Below, one piece after another: positions 52,625 through 60,400 of a DNA stretch of 64,000 nt. Each line of letters starts with the position of its first letter. Positions within the stretch are counted from its first letter, which is position 1. Source of the stretch: Eubacteriales Family XIII. Incertae Sedis bacterium (GTDB lineage Bacteria > Bacillota > Clostridia > Peptostreptococcales > Anaerovoracaceae). The notes under the pieces are model-generated. The model made no database searches. It had not been told where the DNA came from and saw nothing but the letters and a program-made list of their open reading frames with translations. The DNA is taken from the NCBI GenBank assembly GCA_031272365.1, contig JAISTX010000066.1:33938-97937 (forward strand), read 5' to 3'. Position numbers and translations under genes: made by a program.

Positions 52625-53566
52625 ATGAAGGTTCTGGGCATTTCTGCCGGCACGAAGGACGGCAGCAACGATTCGCTGGTGAAGGAGGCGCTGATGGGCG
52701 CCAAGGAGGAGGGCGCCGAGATTGAATTCATACGGTTGCTCGACTTGGACATCAAGCACTGCACGGGCTGCATCGCGTGCGTGCTGAGCCTGATGACGGG
52801 GAAGGGCGGCAAATGCGCGCTGCACGACGACTTCGAGTGGCTGCTCGACAAGATGCTCGACGCGGACGGCATCATCCTCAGCTCCCCGATCTTCGAGAAG
52901 GGCGCAGCGGGGATCACGCGGAACGTCTGCGACCGCTTCGGCCCCAGGACGGACCGCGCGCACATCATCATCTCCTCCAAGATTGCGGAGGAGACGGGCG
53001 GCACGCAGCCGGACCTGCGGCTGCTGAAGGAGAAGGCGATCTCCTTCATGGGCATCGGCGGCTCCGACTGGAGCACGCGCGTCGAGTGCGACCACGCGAT
53101 GATCGCCATGTCGCCGATGTGGACGGTCGTCGAGAACATCGTGTTCCAGTGGTCGAAGACCATCGTGGTCGAGGACGAGAAAGTCGCGAAGGCGCACGCC
53201 CTCGGGCGCAACCTCGCAAAGGCCGCGGCCGACCCGGCAAGCGCGGCGTACATCGGCGAACCCGGCTTCTGCCCGCATTGCCATTCGCACGAGTTTTACC
53301 TGTCGCCGGGCTCCACGCGCGCCATCTGCTGCCTCTGCGGGATGGAGGGCGACATCGCGGTGGAGGGCGGCAAGGCCGTGTTCCGGTTCGAGGAGGAAGA
53401 GCTGGGGAAGGCGCATGACGACCTGTCCGGCAAGTTCATCCATGCGGATCAAATCAAGGAAAACGAGGGGCGGCTGATCGAGGTGAAGAAATCGGACGAG
53501 TACAGGAGGCGTGTGCAGAGGTACAAGGATTTCATCAGCGGTACCGTCCCGGAAAGGAAGGCATAG
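52625..53566 (+). CDS. NADPH-dependent FMN-reductase/flavodoxin-like protein with zinc ribbon
   Basis: A 313-residue protein. Residues 1-200 have the flavodoxin-like fold: VLGISAGTKDGSNDSLVKEA, KHCTGCIACVLSL, and LDADGIILSSPIFEKGAAGI where FMN-reductases bind flavin. An uncommon C-terminal part has two Cys pairs, CPHCHSHEF and CCLCGMEGD, which look like a zinc ribbon, followed by a charged helix. It could be an electron donor to the fumarate-reductase-like enzyme or work with the URO-D-like protein that starts three bases later. Confidence 0.82.
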   Translation: MKVLGISAGTKDGSNDSLVKEALMGAKEEGAEIEFIRLLDLDIKHCTGCIACVLSLMTGKGGKCALHDDFEWLLDKMLDADGIILSSPIFEKGAAGITRNVCDRFGPRTDRAHIIISSKIAEETGGTQPDLRLLKEKAISFMGIGGSDWSTRVECDHAMIAMSPMWTVVENIVFQWSKTIVVEDEKVAKAHALGRNLAKAAADPASAAYIGEPGFCPHCHSHEFYLSPGSTRAICCLCGMEGDIAVEGGKAVFRFEEEELGKAHDDLSGKFIHADQIKENEGRLIEVKKSDEYRRRVQRYKDFISGTVPERKA

Positions 53567-53568
53567 CC

Positions 53569-54564
53569 ATGAATCATAAAGAAATCATGTTGACGGCGCT
53601 GAAAGGCGGCGTGCCGGAACGCGTGCCGTGCTTCTTCTCCTCCGGCCAGGTGAACATCGCGGAGCCGCTTGGGGATTCGCCGCCGTTCGGCCAGCCGTTC
53701 GGGGTCGACGCCTATGGTGCCCCCCAGGCCGCGTCCCAGTCCGGCGCGGGGTTTTTCACACCGGACACGACGAAGCCGCCGGCCATCACGGACATCACGA
53801 AATGGAAGGAGCAGGCGGTCTTCCCGGATTTCAGCGGGATCGACTGGACCCAGGTCTACGAGGGCGTCAAACAGTTCATGCACCTCGACCGCGATGCGTT
53901 TGTGCAGGACTTCTACTGCGGCAACGGCATCTTCGAGCGCCTGCATTTCAACCTCGGGTTCGAGAACGCGCTCGTCGCGGTCCTGGAAGAGCCGGAGGCG
54001 GTATACGAGTACGTCGGCGCGGTCGCCGACAAGAAGATCGAGGCGGTCAAGATCGTCGCGCAGTATTTCAAGCCGGACGTCTTCACCTATCTGGATGATT
54101 ATGCGCATGTGGGCGGGCTGTTTTTCTCGAAGGATGTCTTCCGCAAAATCTTCAAGCCGCACATCAAGCGGATTGTCGACGCGGTCAAGGAAACCGGGAT
54201 GATCTACAAGCAGCACTCCTGCGGCAAGATGGAGGACCTGTTCGATGAATTCTACGACATCGGCGTCCGCTGCTTCGACCCGGTGCAGCCCGTCAACGAC
54301 ATCGCCGCGATGAAGGCGAAGCATCCGGGCGAAGTCTGCTTCATGGGCGGGCTGGACATCCAGCACGTCGTCGACCGGGATGGCGTCACGGAGGAGGAGC
54401 TCAGGGCCGAGACGCGGCGCTGCATCGACGCATACGCGCCGGGCGGCGGGTATATCATCTTCGGCGCCTCCATCAGCATGTACGACCCGGAGGCGTTCAT
54501 GCCCGGGAACAAGATCGGCATCATCATAGATGAGTGCGCCCGGTATGGCGCAGGGAAGGGATGA
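53569..54564 (+). CDS. Uroporphyrinogen-decarboxylase-fold protein (methyltransferase-like)
   Basis: A 331-residue barrel protein of the URO-D superfamily. EIMLTALKGGVPERVPCFFS is the typical N-terminus, and DVFTYLDDYAHVGGLFFSKD, YKQHSCGKMEDLFDEFYDIG (H-x-C zinc-like site), VCFMGGLDIQHVV and GGGYIIFGA follow. Members outside heme synthesis are often corrinoid-linked methyltransferases (MtaA/CmuA) or demethylases. No corrinoid protein is coded nearby and no other heme gene is present, so heme synthesis is unlikely and the role is open. It is three bases after the flavodoxin-like gene. Confidence 0.85.
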   Translation: MNHKEIMLTALKGGVPERVPCFFSSGQVNIAEPLGDSPPFGQPFGVDAYGAPQAASQSGAGFFTPDTTKPPAITDITKWKEQAVFPDFSGIDWTQVYEGVKQFMHLDRDAFVQDFYCGNGIFERLHFNLGFENALVAVLEEPEAVYEYVGAVADKKIEAVKIVAQYFKPDVFTYLDDYAHVGGLFFSKDVFRKIFKPHIKRIVDAVKETGMIYKQHSCGKMEDLFDEFYDIGVRCFDPVQPVNDIAAMKAKHPGEVCFMGGLDIQHVVDRDGVTEEELRAETRRCIDAYAPGGGYIIFGASISMYDPEAFMPGNKIGIIIDECARYGAGKG

Positions 54565-54574
54565 GGTGCATGGA

Positions 54575-55855
54575 ATGGGTACGGAAACGGCAAAGCCGCA
54601 AGGCATCAACAATTTCGGGAAGCACGGATGGGGCATCGTAGTCTATGTGTTTTTCCTCTTCTGGATCAGCGCGGGCCCCGTGGACCTGCTGAACGTCAGC
54701 GTGGACGCGTTTGCCGGCATCCACGGCTGGGACGCAAACGGATTGCTCGTGTTCTCCTCGATCGGCGTCTGGTGCACGGTCGTGCTAAACATCATCATGG
54801 GGCGCTGGGTCGTGAAGAAGGGCGGCAAGATCCCGACGGTGGTCTTCCTGCTGCTGCTCGGCGTCTTCTTCATCTTCAACGGCTTCGCGAACCAGGTCGC
54901 GCTGTACGGGCTGGCGGTCGTGCTGCTCACGGCGGTGTCGGGCGGCGTGAACCTGATCAGCACGAACACCTATATGTCGAACTGGTTTCCGCGCAAGAAG
55001 GGCATCGCGCTCGGGTGGTCCTCGATGGGCATGTGCTTCTCGGGCGTCGTCTCGATACCGCTGTTCGCGGCGCTGCTCGCGCGCACGCAGTCCACGGTCG
55101 CGCCGTACCTGTTTTTCGGCGCCGCCGCGATCGTCATCGCGCTCATCACGCTCTTCGGCGTCAAGCAGCTGCCGGAGGAAATCGGCGCCTTCCCGGACAA
55201 TGTCCCCGAGAACCCGGAGAAGCTCGCGCGCGACCGCGAGGAGATGGAGCGCTACGTGTCGGATTGGACGGTGGGGCGCCTGCTGAAAAACAAGCAGGTC
55301 TGGCTCGTCAGCGTCTCGTTCGGGCTGCTCTTCATCGCGCTGATGGCGACCATGACCCAGTACGTGCCGCGTTTCGTCGCGGCCGGGTTCGGGCAGGAAG
55401 AGAGTATCCTGTGGCTGTCCATCACGAGCGCGCTCGGCATCCCCGGGAGCTACCTGTGGGGCCTGCTCGACCAGAAGACGAACACGAAGCGGACGGTCGT
55501 CATCTATGCGGTCTACATGATGGCGATGCAGTTCCTCACGGCGGTGTTCTTCGATAACCGCACGGTGACGCTGGTGCTGGCCGTGCTGATCGGAATCCTG
55601 ATCGGCGGCATCGGGAACCTGTTCCCGTCGATGGTCATCCAGATCTTCGGGCGCTACGATTTCCGCGCCGCCAATAGCGTCTGCGTGCCGATCCTGACGG
55701 CGATCCGCGCCTGCACGTTTGTCATCATCGCCGTCGTGCTCGGCGCGACGATGGGCAACTACCGGATCCTCTTCGTCATCCTCGGCGTACTGTCGGCGGT
55801 CGCGGTCGTGCTGGCCCTCGGCCTCTCCAACAAGGTCATCGGGAAGGTGGCCTGA
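54575..55855 (+). CDS. MFS transporter 2
   Basis: A 426-residue, twelve-segment carrier. GWGIVVYVFFLFWISAGPVD is segment 1; GRWVVKKGGKIPTVVFLL is the 2-3 loop and STNTYMSNWFPRKKGIALGW a typical OFA-like segment 5 loop. ATG 54575 follows GAGGTG by six bases, 10 bases after the URO-D stop. The central loop carries EEIGAFPDNVPENPEKLARD. It is probably in the same transcript as the next MFS gene. Confidence 0.9.
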   Translation: MGTETAKPQGINNFGKHGWGIVVYVFFLFWISAGPVDLLNVSVDAFAGIHGWDANGLLVFSSIGVWCTVVLNIIMGRWVVKKGGKIPTVVFLLLLGVFFIFNGFANQVALYGLAVVLLTAVSGGVNLISTNTYMSNWFPRKKGIALGWSSMGMCFSGVVSIPLFAALLARTQSTVAPYLFFGAAAIVIALITLFGVKQLPEEIGAFPDNVPENPEKLARDREEMERYVSDWTVGRLLKNKQVWLVSVSFGLLFIALMATMTQYVPRFVAAGFGQEESILWLSITSALGIPGSYLWGLLDQKTNTKRTVVIYAVYMMAMQFLTAVFFDNRTVTLVLAVLIGILIGGIGNLFPSMVIQIFGRYDFRAANSVCVPILTAIRACTFVIIAVVLGATMGNYRILFVILGVLSAVAVVLALGLSNKVIGKVA

Positions 55856-55862
55856 GCCTGGG

Positions 55863-57074
55863 ATGGGGAAAACGCGCACCCTCGTCGCGGGGGCGGTCAT
55901 GATGATGCTCGTCGGGCTGATCTACGCCTGGTCCATTTTCCGGGCGCCGCTTGCGGGTGCCTACCCCGCCTGGAGCACAGCCCAGATGTCGCTGGCGTTC
56001 ACGATCTCCATGTGCTGCTGGTGCGTGGGCGGTCTGACCAGCGGCAAGCTGCTGTCGCGGCTTGCGAACGGGCACGTCTGCCTCATCGCGGCCGCGCTGC
56101 TGTTTGCCGGTTTCCTCCTGCTTTCGTTCCTGCCGCCTGGGGACCCGGGCGGGAGTCTCGTGCGGCTCTATGTGTTCTACGGCGTGTTCTGCGGGCTCGG
56201 CGTGGGCCTGGTCTACAATTCCACCATGGCCGCCGTCCTGAGCTGGTTCCCGGGGAAGACCGGCACGATGTCAGGCATCCTTTTGATGTGCTACGGCTTC
56301 GGCGGCCTCGTGTTCGGCAGCGTCGTAAGCGCGCTCGTCGCCTCCGGGGGGCTTGCGCGGACGTTCTTCGTGCTTGCGATAGGGGTCGGTGCGATCGTCG
56401 CCGTAGGCGCGCTGGTGATCCGGCGCGCGCCGACTGCGGCCCCTTCGGGGTCGCCCGCGGATGGGGTTGAGGCCCGGCGGCAGATGCAGCCTTCCGGGAT
56501 CCTGCGGACGGCCACGTTTTGGCTGTTCTTCGGCAACGTCGTCGCGCTCGCGTCGGCAGGCCTGCTCGTCATCAACAGCGCGGCTGTGGTCGCATCCGAT
56601 TTCGGCGCGCCCGCCATACTCGGGCTGCTGACCACCGTGGCCGGCGGCGCGGGGCGGGTAGCGGCGGGGCTGCTCTTCGACATCATCGGGCGGAAGGCCA
56701 CGATGACGGTGATCGGCGCTGTCATGGTCGGCGGCGGCGGCGTGCTCCTGCTCGGGGCTTCGGCTGCGTCGTCCCCGCTCATCATCGCGGGCCTGATCCT
56801 GGTTGGCATCAGCTTCGGCGGCAGCTCCCCGCTCACGTCCTCGTGCGTCAACCATTTTTTTGGCGCGAAGCACTACGCCGCCAATTACAGCACGATGACG
56901 CTGTCGATCATCCCCGCGTCTGTGCTGGGGCCAGCCGCGTCGAGCGCGCTGTATGAAAGCGGCGGTGAAGCGTGGGGCGGCGTCTTTGCCCTGATCGCGA
57001 TCCTCGGCGCGGTGGACCTGGCGCTGGTCCTCGCGATCAACCGCAGCGCGCGCAGGGAGGCTTTGGAAGCGTAA
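55863..57074 (+). CDS. MFS transporter 3 (OFA/oxalate-formate-antiporter-like)
   Basis: A 403-residue, twelve-segment carrier. AGAVMMMLVGLIYAWSIFRA, GVGLVYNSTMAAVLSWFPGK, GILLMCYGFGGLVFGSV and RVAAGLLFDIIGRKATMTVI are characteristic of the OFA group of monocarboxylate/dicarboxylate carriers. The ATG is seven bases after the MFS 2 stop with only a weak ribosome site, so coupling is likely. Two adjacent MFS genes that differ clearly suggest separate uptake and efflux, or two subunits of a heterodimeric carrier; inference only. Confidence 0.9.
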   Translation: MGKTRTLVAGAVMMMLVGLIYAWSIFRAPLAGAYPAWSTAQMSLAFTISMCCWCVGGLTSGKLLSRLANGHVCLIAAALLFAGFLLLSFLPPGDPGGSLVRLYVFYGVFCGLGVGLVYNSTMAAVLSWFPGKTGTMSGILLMCYGFGGLVFGSVVSALVASGGLARTFFVLAIGVGAIVAVGALVIRRAPTAAPSGSPADGVEARRQMQPSGILRTATFWLFFGNVVALASAGLLVINSAAVVASDFGAPAILGLLTTVAGGAGRVAAGLLFDIIGRKATMTVIGAVMVGGGGVLLLGASAASSPLIIAGLILVGISFGGSSPLTSSCVNHFFGAKHYAANYSTMTLSIIPASVLGPAASSALYESGGEAWGGVFALIAILGAVDLALVLAINRSARREALEA

Positions 57075-57103
57075 GGGGAGTGCGCGCACAGCTGCGTATT
57101 TTG

Positions 57104-57112
57104 TGGTATAAT
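57104..57112 (+). promoter_or_regulatory. Extended -10 promoter for the ROK regulator
   Basis: TGGTATAAT (57104-57112) is an extended -10 with a perfect TATAAT, 42 bases before the ROK ATG. The same form and the same distance are seen at iorA (11070-11078). Confidence 0.55.
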
Positions 57113-57154
57113 AAACCCGTTTTCTAAAACCAATTGACGTAAACGGTGGATGCC

Positions 57155-58288
57155 ATGGATAGCAGGGATATCAAAATCGACAACCGGCAGCGGATCTACC
57201 GCTACATCCGGAAGAAGAAAGTCGCGACGAAGAAGGACATCGCCACGGGCTTGGGCCTCAGCCTGCCGACGGTGACGCAAAACCTGAAGCGCTTCCTCGA
57301 GAACGGGCTGATCTCCGGCGAGGAGAAGCTGGAGATCAAATCCGACGGGCGGAACCCGGTCGCCTACCGCTACTTGAACGAGGCGAAAGTCGCTGTCGGC
57401 GTGAGCTCGACCAGGAACCATATCCGCCTCGCGCTCGTCGACATCGACGGCAACATCATGGCGAGCGTGGAGAAGAAGCATGTCTTCGAGCGCAGCGGCA
57501 AATACATGAAGCTCCTCGGCAGGCTGGTGCAGGACATGGTGGACGCGGCGGGCGTCGACGAGTCGAAGCTCCTCGGCGTCGGCATCGCCGTGACGGGCCT
57601 CGTCGACGAGGAGGCCGGCAAGGTCATCTACGGCAAGATCGTGGACAACGAGGGTTTGACGCGGGAGGATTATTCGAAATACATCCCTTACCCCACGAAG
57701 CTGATCCATGACACGAACGCATACGGGTTCTGCGAGGTATGGCTGTCCTCGGACATGGGCAGCATCACGGGCCTGCCGGACGCGTTCTATGTCAACATCA
57801 GCAATTCCGTCGGCGGCGCGATGCTGCGCGGCGAGGGCGTCTTCCTCGGCGACGGGCTGTACAGCGGGGAGATCGGGCATACGACGCTCGTGCCGGGGGG
57901 GCTTGTGTGCTACTGCGGCCACAAGGGCTGCGCCGACCCCTACTGCTCGGTGGAGCGGCTGTCGTCGCACACGGGCGGCGAGCTGGATGCGTTTTTCGAG
58001 CGGCTGGCGAAGGGCGACAAGAAGATGCGGAAGGTCTGGGACGAGTACCTGGACTACGTCGCGATGCTGCTTTGCAACGTGCGCATGATCTGGGGCGGCA
58101 GCGTCATCCTCGGCGGCTACCTGAGGGACTACATCGACGACTACGCCGAGGATCTCATGGACCGGATCGACCGCCGGAACCCCTTCGGCGAGAAGGCGTC
58201 CGGCTACCTCTATCTGTCCAACAACCGGAAACCTGTGGAGACGGGCGCGGCGCTCTATTACATCAAAGAGTTTCTGGATAAAATTTAG
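57155..58288 (+). CDS. ROK-family transcriptional regulator (XylR/NagC-like)
   Basis: A 377-residue sugar-responsive repressor. Residues 10-70 are a winged helix-turn-helix (KKVATKKDIATGLGLSLPTV, TQNLKRFLENGLI). The ROK domain has GVGIAVTGLVDEEAGKV, YVNISNSVGGAMLRGEG and GLYSGEIGHTTLVPGG, followed by the zinc loop CYCGHKGCADPYC. The sugar-kinase catalytic Asp is not evident where expected (IHDTNAYGFCEVW has Asn-Ala-Tyr after DT), in keeping with a regulator. The next operon, with a consensus promoter and paired TTTATAAA sites, is its likely target. Confidence 0.9.
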   Translation: MDSRDIKIDNRQRIYRYIRKKKVATKKDIATGLGLSLPTVTQNLKRFLENGLISGEEKLEIKSDGRNPVAYRYLNEAKVAVGVSSTRNHIRLALVDIDGNIMASVEKKHVFERSGKYMKLLGRLVQDMVDAAGVDESKLLGVGIAVTGLVDEEAGKVIYGKIVDNEGLTREDYSKYIPYPTKLIHDTNAYGFCEVWLSSDMGSITGLPDAFYVNISNSVGGAMLRGEGVFLGDGLYSGEIGHTTLVPGGLVCYCGHKGCADPYCSVERLSSHTGGELDAFFERLAKGDKKMRKVWDEYLDYVAMLLCNVRMIWGGSVILGGYLRDYIDDYAEDLMDRIDRRNPFGEKASGYLYLSNNRKPVETGAALYYIKEFLDKI

Positions 58289-58329
58289 CAATTTATGGTA
58301 TTTTTTGCGATTTTCTTCTCATATTTCAG

Positions 58330-58358
58330 TTGACATTTCCGGCAATACGTTGTATAAT
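58330..58358 (+). promoter_or_regulatory. Perfect consensus promoter of the SDR-ABC-GRE operon
   Basis: TTGACA (58330-58335), 17 bases, TATAAT (58353-58358) is an exact sigma-A consensus. Such a strong promoter usually needs a repressor; candidate operators lie just downstream. The start codon is 74 bases after the -10. Confidence 0.85.
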
Positions 58359-58392
58359 TTTATAAACAGGTATTGTAAAACACTTTTATAAA
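58359..58392. promoter_or_regulatory. Paired TTTATAAA palindromes, likely ROK operator
   Basis: Two identical palindromic octamers, 58359-58366 and 58385-58392, sit 26 bases apart centre to centre (about two and a half helical turns), starting directly at the -10 and covering the probable transcription start. This is where a ROK repressor would block polymerase. The link to the ROK protein rests on gene order. Confidence 0.5.
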
Positions 58393-58431
58393 ACTGCCCC
58401 TTATGATTTATAGGGAAAGGATGGTGCGGGC

Positions 58432-59196
58432 ATGAAAAAGGATATTTTCTCGCTGCAAGGGAAGGTATGCGTGATCACCGGGGGGTATCAGGGAATCGGG
58501 GAGATCGTGACGGGTTTCATAGCGGACGCGGGGGCGGACGTCGCTATCTTCGACCTGAACGACGCCACGCACGTGGCGGAGAAGGTGAGCAAGGAGTACG
58601 GGGTCAAGGCGAAGGCCTACATCTGCGACGTGACGGACCCGCAGGCGGTCCAGGCCGCCATCGACGCGGCGGCGCAGGACTTCGGCACGCTCGACCTCTT
58701 GTTTGACAACGCGGGCATCTGTCTGCACAAGGCGGCGCTCGACTGCACGCCCGACGACTGGCGCAAGGTCATCGACGTCAACCTGAACGGCATCTACTAC
58801 GTCGCGCAGATCTTCGGGAAATACCTCGCGGACCACGGCAAGGGCGGGAGCATCGTCATGACGGCGTCCATGTCGGCGACGATCGTGAACATCCCGCAGA
58901 AGCAGGCGTCCTACAACGCGTCCAAGGCGGCGGTGAAGCATCTGGCGAAGTCGCTGGCCGTGGAGTGGGTCGACAAGGGCATCCGCGTCAACTCGATCAG
59001 CCCGGGCTACATCCGGACGGCCATCACGGAGCTGTCCGACCCCGAGTACCAGAAGCTCTGGATCGCGTCGATCCCCTACGGGCGGATGGGCACGCCGGAG
59101 GAGCTCGCGGGCGCGGTCATCTACCTGCTCTCGGACGCGTCCACCTATACGTCGGGCGCGGACCTGATCATCGACGGCTGCTTCACGGTCGTCTGA
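58432..59196 (+). CDS. Short-chain dehydrogenase/reductase (polyol/sugar type)
   Basis: A 254-residue classical SDR. KVCVITGGYQGIGEIVTGFI is the TGxxxGIG cofactor loop, FDLNDATH with an acidic residue after strand 2 favours NAD(H), LFDNAGICLHKAALDC is the NAG motif, SIVMTASMSATIV holds the catalytic Ser, YNASKAAVKHLAK the Tyr/Lys pair, and the C-terminus SGADLIIDGCFTVV is typical. It resembles sorbitol and sugar-acid dehydrogenases. First gene of the operon after the ROK regulator. Confidence 0.92.
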   Translation: MKKDIFSLQGKVCVITGGYQGIGEIVTGFIADAGADVAIFDLNDATHVAEKVSKEYGVKAKAYICDVTDPQAVQAAIDAAAQDFGTLDLLFDNAGICLHKAALDCTPDDWRKVIDVNLNGIYYVAQIFGKYLADHGKGGSIVMTASMSATIVNIPQKQASYNASKAAVKHLAKSLAVEWVDKGIRVNSISPGYIRTAITELSDPEYQKLWIASIPYGRMGTPEELAGAVIYLLSDASTYTSGADLIIDGCFTVV

Positions 59197-59271
59197 GCGA
59201 AAACGTCAATCGCGGCATGAGCCGTTGTTGAATAAACCGTTATTGTGAAGAGTTTCATAAGGAGGAAAACT

Positions 59272-60303
59272 ATGAAAAAGAGGATTGTAGGTTTGGTGCT
59301 GACGGCCGTGTTGGCGCTCGGCGTGCTCGCTGGCTGTTCGACGAACCAGCCGGCCACGGACGGCGGCAGCGCGGCGCCGGTGGACACGGGCTCGGCGGCA
59401 GAGCCGGCGGACAGCGAGACGTATTCGATCGGCATCACGATCCAGTCGCTGGAAAACGCGTACTGGGCAGGCGTGTTCACGGAGGTCGAGGCCATCCTGA
59501 AGGAAAAGGGTTGGAACTACACGATCGTCGCGTGCGACGACAACTCCGCGAAGCAGATCGAGCAGATCGAGGACTTCATCACGAAGCAAGTGGACCTGAT
59601 CATGGTGCACCCGTCCGACCCGGCGGCGGTAGAGGACTACTGCGCGCAGGCGCGTGACGCGGGCATCCTCGTGATGTGCTGGGACGACCAGATGGAAAAC
59701 ACGGACCTCAACTGGGTCCTTGACAACACGCAGCTCGGCTACACGATCGGCAGCGCGGCGGCGGGATTCATCAACGAGCATTTCACGGCGGACGCACCGG
59801 CGGAGATCGCGATGATGAACTACCCGCAGACGCCGATCCTGCTGGAGCGCGAGAACGGCATCAAGTCGGCGCTTGAGGAGCAGGCGGCGGGCCTCTACGA
59901 GATCGTGGCGGAGCAGCCGGCCATCGACGCGGCTTCGGCGCAGACCAACATGGAGACGATCCTGCAGGCTTATCCTGACACGAAGATCGTGTGCTCCATC
60001 GGCGCGGGCGGCGACATCGGCGCAAACGAGGCGTTCCTCGTGAAGTACGACGGCGAGATCCCCGAGGATGTGGGCATCTTCTCCGCGGACGCGACGGAGC
60101 AGCAGCTCCAGGCGATCGTGGACAACCAGGCGAGCCGCGCGTCCGTCGGCTTCGAGGGGTCGAACCTGAAGACGGCCATCGCGGTCACGGATCTGTACGA
60201 GCGCCTCGTGAAGGGTGAGGAATTCCCCGAGCAGAACCTCTTCCGCCCGCTGCTGACGATCGACATCAGCAACGCGCAGGAGTATCTCGACGACTACAAG
60301 TAA
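59272..60303 (+). CDS. ABC sugar-type substrate-binding lipoprotein (RbsB-like)
   Basis: A 343-residue lipoprotein with signal RIVGLVLTAVLALGVLAGC (lipobox LAGC) and a Ser/Ala/Gly linker. The mature part is a Peripla_BP_4-type binding protein: YSIGITIQSLENAYWAGVFT, DDNSAKQIEQIEDFITKQVD, MVHPSDPAAVEDYCAQARDA and VCSIGAGGDIGANEAFLVKY. ATG 59272 follows AAGGAGG by six bases, the strongest ribosome site of the operon, as expected for a binding protein needed in excess. The ligand is probably a sugar or polyol. Confidence 0.93.
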   Translation: MKKRIVGLVLTAVLALGVLAGCSTNQPATDGGSAAPVDTGSAAEPADSETYSIGITIQSLENAYWAGVFTEVEAILKEKGWNYTIVACDDNSAKQIEQIEDFITKQVDLIMVHPSDPAAVEDYCAQARDAGILVMCWDDQMENTDLNWVLDNTQLGYTIGSAAAGFINEHFTADAPAEIAMMNYPQTPILLERENGIKSALEEQAAGLYEIVAEQPAIDAASAQTNMETILQAYPDTKIVCSIGAGGDIGANEAFLVKYDGEIPEDVGIFSADATEQQLQAIVDNQASRASVGFEGSNLKTAIAVTDLYERLVKGEEFPEQNLFRPLLTIDISNAQEYLDDYK

Positions 60304-60343
60304 AGACAATAGCCACTGGCAGAAAATCGTGATATGATGAATG

Positions 60344-60374
60344 GGCAGGGCTGTATGAAAAATACAGCTCTGCC
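60344..60374 (+). other. Intercistronic hairpin between binding-protein and ATPase genes
   Basis: A 13-pair stem with one G-T pair (GGCAGGGCTGTAT against ATACAGCTCTGCC) closes on a GAAAA loop. There is no T-run, so it is not a normal terminator. Placed after the binding-protein stop, it would protect the upstream mRNA from 3' decay and reduce expression of the ATPase and permease. Confidence 0.75.
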
Positions 60375-60400
60375 TGTCAGAGAAGATGAGGGTATCGATC

